Source: Phallusia fumigata (Eukaryota > Chordata > Ascidiacea > Phlebobranchia > Ascidiidae). Taken from it: a DNA stretch of 32,135 nt. The notes under the pieces are model-generated. The model was not told where the DNA came from and did no database searches. It saw only the letters and a list, made by a program, of their open reading frames with translations. The position numbers and the translations under genes were made by a program. Positions 12,801 through 21,800 of this stretch are shown piece by piece. The DNA is taken from assembly GCA_008931825.1 (NCBI GenBank), contig QXVZ01001644.1, forward strand, positions 1 to 32,135. The letters are read 5' to 3'. The first letter of the stretch is position 1. Each line of letters begins with the position of its first letter.

Positions 12801-15800
12801 CTTAACCTTGTGCTGCTACTCTAGTTCTGTGTGTCCTTACCAAGTGCATTGGTGGTGTGGTAAAACCTAATTTAATGTTACAACAACATATTATAGCAGC
12901 TGTGAAAGCGATGTGTGTTTTTAGCAAACCATTGCTGCCATTTGTTGTGATGCATGCTTGAGTGATAATGGTTGTTCATATGTCGGTCTAGCTGTGAAGT
13001 TTTTCAGCTGTGACTTTAGTGATATCAGCATTTTTTAGTTGTACCAGCCTAAATCCACATCCTAGGCGTATCAACGTATGCTGTTGGCATATAACATTTT
13101 GTCATATACAGACTTGTTGTAACTGTTTTGTGCATGTGAATGTGTAATTCTGCACTGATTCGTTTTGCAACTCACTAACACGAATAACAACTTGCTTGTA
13201 CATTTCAAGTTTGTGAGTTTTAGTTTGCGGTGTGACACTAGCAATCCACTGGTTTACTCAACCTTGTTTCATTGGATAGGTTTCGTTTAGGAAAACAATG
13301 CTCTGGCCAACTAACCTAATGTTGCTTAAGTTTACTATATCAAACTATAGGGTTTTAATTTTCACTCTTTAAAACACAACTCATAACTTATAAAAATGCT
13401 CTCTACATCACAACCCTGTTCCACCTGTCATTGCATGCAGTTCATGTAGTGTGTATTGTTTTGCAGGGTCAGCATGCAGTAAACATGGTAAGAAGTGAAC
13501 ACAGCTCCTCTAATGGCAGTGGGGGTGAAGAATTTGCAGCCACTGACTTAGCATGGCTGCGCCAACTTGGCACAGTAACCAAGAACGTGAGAAATTTTGT
13601 GCTTGGTCAGTCGAGTCCAAGTGGTGCAGTGTTGAAGAAATCAAAGTTAAGAAAGTCTGCACTTTTTAAAAGAAGGTCCATTCAGCATGATGTCCATCCC
13701 ATCGAGTTCCAAAGGCAGATTTTTGGTGAAAAGCCAAGTTTAAGTAGCTCTCTAAATGACAGCCTTAACCTGGATAAAGAAGTGAGCAAGTGTGAAGAAC
13801 ACGAGTTAGAGGCAGGCAGCAATTTATCTCCAATCAGCATGGCAGCTTTTATGCCTATTGGAAGATACAGTCTTTGCAGCATGTCACCTCTGGTCAGTCA
13901 GTCAACAGTTAATAAAAAGCTCGCCAGTCATCTTAGTTTTATACCTGGAGAACAGGAAAGTAATAATGGCTCTGAAAAAAGTAAAGGGGCTTCATCAAAA
14001 CTTAGCAAAAGTAACCTTTTTGTGAGAGATTCTTGCAGTTGTTCCTGCAAAGAGTCCTTAAACATACAGCTGTCAACAAAAGATACACCACAGGCTAATA
14101 AAGATATCAGAAAAAAGATTGTTTGCAGTGAAGATGAGTTTTACAGCTCCGGTGATAACGTTGGGATAACTAAAGTAGGATCTGTGCAAAGGTACAGTCC
14201 CCAAACAAGTCTTGAAAAGGTCAAGCGAAGACTGGATTTCAATGTTCAAAATTCAGCTAAGGTCAGTTGCATTACTCTGGTAAATTCACAACAAACCTAA
14301 CACCTGGCACTTACACTACACCAAATAGTTTTTACTACCAAATTAAAAAACTGGCAGAATAACTATTCGAGTCAAAATTGATGTTTGCTCAGAGGAAGTT
14401 GTTTTATTTTAATGATAGCTTAAGTAGTGTGCCTGGGCTATCTGCCAGTTACTAGCTCGTGTCTTGAGACACAGGAAGGAAGCCTTGACTGTAAATAGAA
14501 AGTCGCTGGTAGCAGGCGTGCATGAGGGGTGTGTGGGGATTAGCATGTATGCTTTAAGCCTTTATCAGTGGCTGGCAGCACACCAGTGCCATCATGTGTG
14601 TTGTGGTTCGTTAATGTTTATCTCACTTGTGGCGTAGCACCCAGGAAATATCTACTTCATTTTTCCCTGTTTCATTCGCTTGTATTGACATTTGTGGCTC
14701 TGTTTGTTTAGGGTCGTTAAGCAAACATACCACTTTTAAGAGAGTAGGAATGGAATGTATTTGACCACTATACGGCTGATTGTTTTTGGTGTTATTAACC
14801 ATAAAATGCATAATATATACTTTACTTTTTGTTCAAACTGACATTGCTTTGTACAAAAACTTATTTGTGACTGTGAATATACTTTGTTTTTTGTTTCTGA
14901 TTTATTTTAGACTTTAATTAACCTTTTTGTAGGTTTTTCAGTTGATTAAATGACTGTTTTTGGTTTGCACTGTTTTTTGTGTGTAAAATTTACAATGCTC
15001 TTTTTTAGAATCAGAGTGATGAGGGTGATGAAATAATCAAAAATGACATTGATTCTGTTGATGTTTCAAAGGTATTATTTTTGGTTTATTGATTAATAAC
15101 TTTTAATGAAACCAGTTTTTTGGCATGCTGTTACTAAATACTCTTGTTTTTGTTAGTCTTTTTTAGTTTTACAGTTTAGTTTTAGTTTTTTGCATCATTT
15201 CAATAAATTCATGTTCATTTAGGTGTGATGTGCAAAAACGTTTATGTAATTTTATGTTTTATGTACATCACATCCGAACCACTCAGCCTTTATTGGTGGC
15301 CACAAGCAGATGTGTTAACACACTATTATAGGTCAACCAATACATTTGCAATGCTTTGCAAACAGTTGATCTGCGTAATTCAACTTTCCCTTGAGAACTT
15401 TCTGTTTTGCCTTGAAAGTCGACCCAAATCCGCGTTCCCTATTGACCCTCCATCCTTGATACACGCACTGTGTTGCCAATGTGTGTTGGCCGCACAGCCG
15501 CGCTTGAAATGCCAAAAGTGATTCTTGCGGTTGCAGCTAGCCGAAGCTCCCGCGCTCGATATAAATAGCCGACTTTACCGTGGTTTTTTCTACCAGCGCG
15601 CTCTTACTTTTGGCAGTGAACGCTTTTAAACTTACTCATTTCTGTGTATGTACTGACTGCAGCTTACGAGTCTTAGAACTTTTTGCGTTTACGCTCGTAG
15701 TGTTATTTTACAAGCTTCGTCTAGTCAACCACACTTAGAAAATGCTTTAATTTGGGAAAACAGTTTGAAACCGAAACGTTTGCTCGAAATTTGTGGTTTG

Positions 15801-18800
15801 AAAAAACAAATTATAAAAAATTATTTTGCCAATTTTAGTAAATTTTTATAATTTTGGTTCACTGTTGTTCGTATAAATCTTGACCCCGCTGTTCAACTTG
15901 TTGTAAACGTTAGCCAAGCTTTGATTTTAGACATCGGCGAAATTGTGTGTGTCGGCTTGCACAGGCGCTTAACGGTGCTAAGCGGATAACGTCATGTGCT
16001 GTAAATAATCGAAAGCAATGTGACGCAGAAGGTTGCTCGGCTGCGTCGAGCATCGGCTTCCGACTTTAGACACCACTATGCGCTATTACGGTATTGCTTG
16101 GCTGCTGTTGCTATTTGCGGCTGCTTTAAGTATTAGAGATTAAGGCCCCAACTAATGGGGCTGTTGCAGAGTAAAGCTTGTTGAAACGAGAATGTGAGCC
16201 ACCATGTGTTGGTTGTTTTAGTTTTGAAAATGTGTATTTTATGCAGTTCTGTTGTGGTAGTCAGTAGGCATATCTTAGTTTATTTGGTTGTTAAGATTTG
16301 GATTTGTGCATAAAACACTTGCTTCAGCACAAAGTTAGTAAGTAAGAATTTGTGAAAACATGTACGAGTTTTTACTGCCTCACTTCTGTCTGGTAAACAA
16401 ACCCAACAAATAGCTGTTGTGTGGTTTCCACCGAACCTTTTAAGAGCGATGCATGTTTGTTGCATTGTCCGTAGTCAGTGTGCAACAACCTAGCTGCGAT
16501 GCCAAGCGATAAAGCGGTGATATGACGATATGCCCATGTTTGGTCGCGTGGCTGTACGAACGGATTTGCTGCAGGTTCTTGAGGTGCTTGTCGCTAGGAT
16601 GGCTTTGCTTGTCTCGTGACACTGGCTCTGTTTGATGTGTTGTTTTTAAGTCGGGTTTGTAAAACTGATTATTGACACTGCAGTGGGAGCCCGAAAAACC
16701 CGCATGTCCACTTTGCTGGCAGAAAAACGACTGTGTGCGGTGGGTGCGGTTGCAAACAGTTTAACATTTCCCTCATATTTAGTTTTAACGCGAATGTTTT
16801 GTTCTGGGCCACTAAAATGTAAAAATTCGCGGTGACGTTAAATAAGCTTGACCTTACGTTATTACCTCTCCCACATTTGTGCCCCTGCTTGTTATTACAA
16901 AATTGCCCAAAATTTTCTTTAAGCTGCTGTACATTTTCCGGAAATTAGATCTGCACGGTTTGTGACTTTGGTTACAAAATCTCAAAGTCAACAATTACTC
17001 GGGTATTGTAGGAATTGTGTAACAGTTGATCTGAGCCGTGTCAAATAACAAAAACGAAGATCGAAGCAGGTTGAGGCAAAGGTCATTTGGGCAGTGAAGC
17101 GTGAAATCAAGTGATGCACAGAGTAGAAAGTGACAGATAAGATCGAGAGTTTAACATGAGCACGTATTGCATGGTTGGGCGAAGATTCGGTATGGCAGCT
17201 TTACCACAGCCATATGCACTTAGACGTCGAAAAGATTTGGAAGTCTCAGTTAGGGTACTTAGTTTTGCCCTCAGCGAGCCTGTCATTCCTGTGGTGTTAC
17301 AAGGCAGCCGAGTGGCATTTTTTCTGCGCCGTGACAGACACGCAAGGGGACAGGTCCTCCGAAACGCGTTCGATTTTAAGAAGCAGTCGCTATGATGCTT
17401 GTGTTGTGTTCAGCCTTACACAGGCACTGTGATTTAAAGACCGACAGGAAAAGAGTTGAATAACACGAGAGACATGGTGTCGATTGAAGGTTTGCCCTGC
17501 AAATGCTCGCGGATGTAGTTACAATGAAAACGGAGCGTCGGCGCCTCCGGCAGATTTGCTGTAAAAATTGGCACCAAGATTGTGTTTAAAACGCAACCTG
17601 TCATTCGCGAGTGCTCTGGCTATCAGCAAACTCATAATCAGTCATGCATGCCAACGAGACGAGATGTAATTAGGTTTGTTGTAACGCACAACCCTTGTTT
17701 AGTTGGTTCGCATAGTCGTGGCAGTTAAGGGTGCTTGAGAAAAATTTGGTGCTACAAGGTCTTAAACCTGTGCTTGAAATCGTTTGGGCGTTACGATTGC
17801 CTCTTCTGTGCCACTAACAGCGCTTTGTTGAATCATGAAGTTAATCGATTAGATCTAATTACAGATTTCTAAGGGAGGTGATGGGTTGCTAACATTAAAA
17901 TATAGAATGCAGTGCTGTGTTTGTAGTTCAACGAGCAAAGTAAACTAATAAATCACTACAAGTCTCCGTTTTTTAAAACGTTTTTTTTTGTTCCAAGTGG
18001 TAGACGGTATAGCTTATCAGAAACACTATGTGTTTGTGATGGTCACCATTGCTTTGTATTTGTTGAGCAGAAAAAGGTAACTTTGCAAAACAACTTTCGC
18101 ATTATTAAGTGTCAGCATCAGATGTTATTTGCGGCAAAAACAATAGTATTTTACGTTTTAATTGTCGCCAAGATAGATAACGCAACAAATGGAACAATGT
18201 ACCGTTAGTACTGTGTAAATTGAAAGACATTTTTTGAAATCGTGCTTCGTTTTAGGGTTTTATCTCATAGTAAGCTCATGAATTATTTATGTGACTAGTC
18301 GCACGGCTTATGCTTTCTACAGGTTTTTGGCGCAATTCAGCAACCATTTTTACCCCTGGTGACTAAGTTTGAGTGATTCTCTTGTAGAGCCAAGTATAGC
18401 ACACAAGTCAAAACTGCAGAAAATGGCTGTAAAGAGGACAGGTTTTGCAGCTCTTTTGCTGATGTGCTTCAAGTAAATACACAGTGTTGAGAAATGCTGT
18501 AGAAGGATGTTTATTCATTTAAAGTTGTTATTATTGTGGCCTATAATGCAGCCTGTATTGTGGTATGCACAACAGGCTAATCGGTATTTATGTTTTTAAA
18601 CCTTATTTGTCTTATTTTGCATTAATCTGACCAGTTTAGGCAGGGGAGCTCACAGAATGTGTTGTGAGTAATGTAGCATTGCACGCCTGTAGGGGGTTTG
18701 TTATTGAACTGAGGCGTTTGGCATCAAGAATGTCGCTATGACTTCAAAATATTCTACGAGACGACTGTTGAGCGCCCGTACTGATGACGGTGATTCAAGT

Positions 18801-21800
18801 CCACGGAGAGTTCCTTCGCCCTCGAGGCCATCTCTAGTAAGGCAATATATCTGACACCTGCCGCTGATATCATGGACATGCTGTCAGATTGGTGCACTCC
18901 ACCTATGCATTCGATCCCGACATGCCAAGCATTTGTTTGCTCACAAGACGCGTGCCTTAATTTCTATCACTGAATAGTGTTGAGGAAAATGGCAGTTATT
19001 TGTGACTGAGTTGCATTGTGAAGCCTATTCAAATCGGGCTTGTCCAAGTCGTTTTTTATCACTTCTAAATGTAAGGTTTTGGTCATTGCGCTGGGTTGTG
19101 TATATCCCAACAAGTCAAGTAGTTGTCAAGTCGTAAACCTGATTGTTGCTATGCCCGTGTTCGGTTACAGTCTTTGGCGATTTCGCAACCAGCTGTTTCA
19201 CTTACAAACCAACACACAATGTACCTAACATCCTCTCGTGTAACAGTAACAATGACGTGAGGCATGATTCAGTGTTTTTAGTCACTTGTTCGATGTCTTG
19301 CCCTAAAACAACAGGCGCTTTGGTGTTGTTTTAGTGTTTACCACCAGAAACCACCAACTGCTGTTTTAGGTCGGCCCCTGTAACTTTAAAAGTAGCTTTT
19401 TCTATGAACGTAATACTGAATGACGTAAAGAGGTTCTATAAAGGGAATGCAATTGCTCGATGTTCGAATTCAAATAGTGATCCGTTTTGTAACTGCATTG
19501 AAAACTACGGGCCATTGAAACTAATTGACTTTTAAAAATTGACTAAATCCCGGATTAGTCAAAATGTTGATTGCGCCAGTTACCACTTTAATCGCGAAAA
19601 CACCTATCACTTTTTTGCGAATATCCTATTTGTGGGCACAGACAGACGACCATCGGTTGTAATTTATATGCCACTTCATGTGGACCTCCAATGGCAACTG
19701 TTGGTTCGACAATTTTTATGAATTAACTTCTTGCCTTTTCTTCGCCACCCAATTTATATTACGAATTCTATATTTTCTGAACGACGTTAGGTGTGTTGCC
19801 TATGTTAATTACCGGGCACTTTTGTTCCAGGCGGAGCGATTGCGACCTACAGCGGCTCGATACGACTCGTCGTCGCTTCCCGACCGACACAACCGACACC
19901 GGAGCGGGTTGCGTGGGAGTGATTCCGACCTTCCCTCTCGACTCGCCTCATCGGTTAGCAACGCGAGCGAGGATCGTCACGCCAACGAGAAAAACTACAA
20001 AAAGGTCTTGTTGTGTCTTCAGCTCAAAAATCTGCTTTCGGCTTTTAACGTTTGTCGCGGCTCGGTTCGAGAAGTTATTTGCTGTTGGTTTAAAGAGTTT
20101 GAAGTTTATTGCCTTGCGCTGATGTCCTTGTGCGGTATGCGGAGGGGGGAGGGAGGGTTAAAATGACTTTAGCGGCGCAGACCTTCAAAAAAAGTTAAAT
20201 GCGTTTGCGTGTGCAGCTGTATGGGACACTTAATGCAGTACGGTGATATCATTTTTCAGTGAAGGTATATACACCATTTTGTTAGTTGATCTTTTTCTCC
20301 TTGCTGATTTTATATTGACTTGTTACTAAGCATGGGTAATATTACACTTTGCCCATTAAACTTCTACACAGAACCGCACAACTAGTAAAACCTTGTTTAC
20401 TGCAAATGAGGCAATACTTAAACGTAATATTCTATACTGATACATACGCCAGTTTTTATTCAAATCTTGCTTCTACTTGTACAGTTGTACGAGGATCAAT
20501 GTGCCGAGAACGAATCGCTCCGTTCTGAGTTGGCGGAAGCTCGAAGAAAGATCGCCGAGTTGGAGAGTCGGCTGGAGCGGGCTGAGGATGTTGCAGCGAG
20601 ACGAAAAGCTGCTGACACCGAGAAGCGGGAGAGGAAAGTCCTCGAGAGGAAGCTAGCTGACATGGAGAAGGAACTGATGGTGAGTGACCTATTGTCGATG
20701 GGGAATTTTTTTTTAGTAAAATGCGTGAGGTGCCATTTGTTTCTTCCCCCGCCGCCCGAAAGGCATTGCAAAAACCTCCGAATCCATCCCTGGGTTCGTG
20801 GTAACTCAGTGGATCAAGTTTAATTTATCTGTGGCTTGTGGGAGAAATCATAACTCACTTTTATGACAGGATCGCCTGTATAATGCTTAAACGCCAGACC
20901 GCCTTCTTAACTTCTAAACCCGTTAATCCATCAGAACAACGATGAAGTGGACGCCTTGCAGGCCAAGAACCTTGAGTTGAAGCAGGAAAACCAGGCGCTC
21001 ACTCGTTTGGTGAACAAATTAGGTTACCCGGACGAGAAGCAGAGGTCATCCAAGCCTTCGTCCATGGTGGAGGCTTTCTCAGGCCGCACGGCATCTCCAA
21101 CTGCCTTCGCGGACGTGACTGACAGTAAACCGCTAGAAACACTTGATGAATCGGAACCTTCTGAAGATGAGAAGGCCAGCGCTGGATTTAAAACCCCTAG
21201 CGCCAGGGATAAAAGGAAGCTTGAGAAAACTACCTCTAACTCCTCAAGCACCTCCAGCGTGTCAGAGGAGACGGAACGTCGCTCCTCCTTCTCCGACAAA
21301 TACTCGTCCTCCGCATCGCGATACACTCCCAAGAGCGACTACTCCAGCACCCGCGATCGCGGAGGTTACAAATCAGATTACTTCAGCAAATACGGTCGCA
21401 CGGAATCAACCGACTTTTCTTCTGACCGTCCCCATTACAAATCAGGCGGTAGCTTGAGGGAGAAGCGCAGCGCCGGTTTGCTGACGTCATCATCGACTGG
21501 AAAGTTTCCAAGCTCATCGTCGTCGCCTTCACTGGCGGGCGGCTACCATACGATCCCTGTACCGGCATCGCGCAGTCGCTACATCAACTCCATACCTCCT
21601 AGCAGTCCTGTGCTGACCCGAACCAAGCTGGGAAGCGACACAACGCCGACACTTTCTTCTCGCTACTCGGACCGACGCGAAACGCCGATGACGTCGAGTA
21701 GTTACCGGTCTCGCGCTTACGAGCCCACAAAGCGTTCCCGCTCACCTGTCAGCTTTCCGTCGTCCGCGAATTCAAAGCGTGTTGGCGAGCTAATGAACAC

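Larger units (their letters stand above)
15072..19830 (+). other. PPP1R12A: MYPT intron 20, containing an internal promoter region
   Basis: The largest intron (4759 bases). It contains a TATA-like box at 15560, several CG-richer stretches (about 15400-16130 and 16400-17400), the second copy of the sequence at the window start (17747-18179) and the alternative first exon at 18738-18836. The remaining open frames show no domain. Confidence 0.75.

Noticed and set aside
14420..14610. Possible tRNA-derived SINE in intron 19
   Set aside because: I could not identify A and B box promoter motifs or a tail with any confidence.
17156..17395. 79-codon open frame in intron 20, considered as another alternative first exon
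   Set aside because: No donor gives phase 0 to exon 21 and the sequence resembles no MYPT isoform.
18729..18836. Reading the small-subunit exon as an internal exon starting at 18729
   Set aside because: It would be in frame with exon 20, but the bases before that AG are not pyrimidine-rich, so a first exon is the better explanation. It is not fully excluded.
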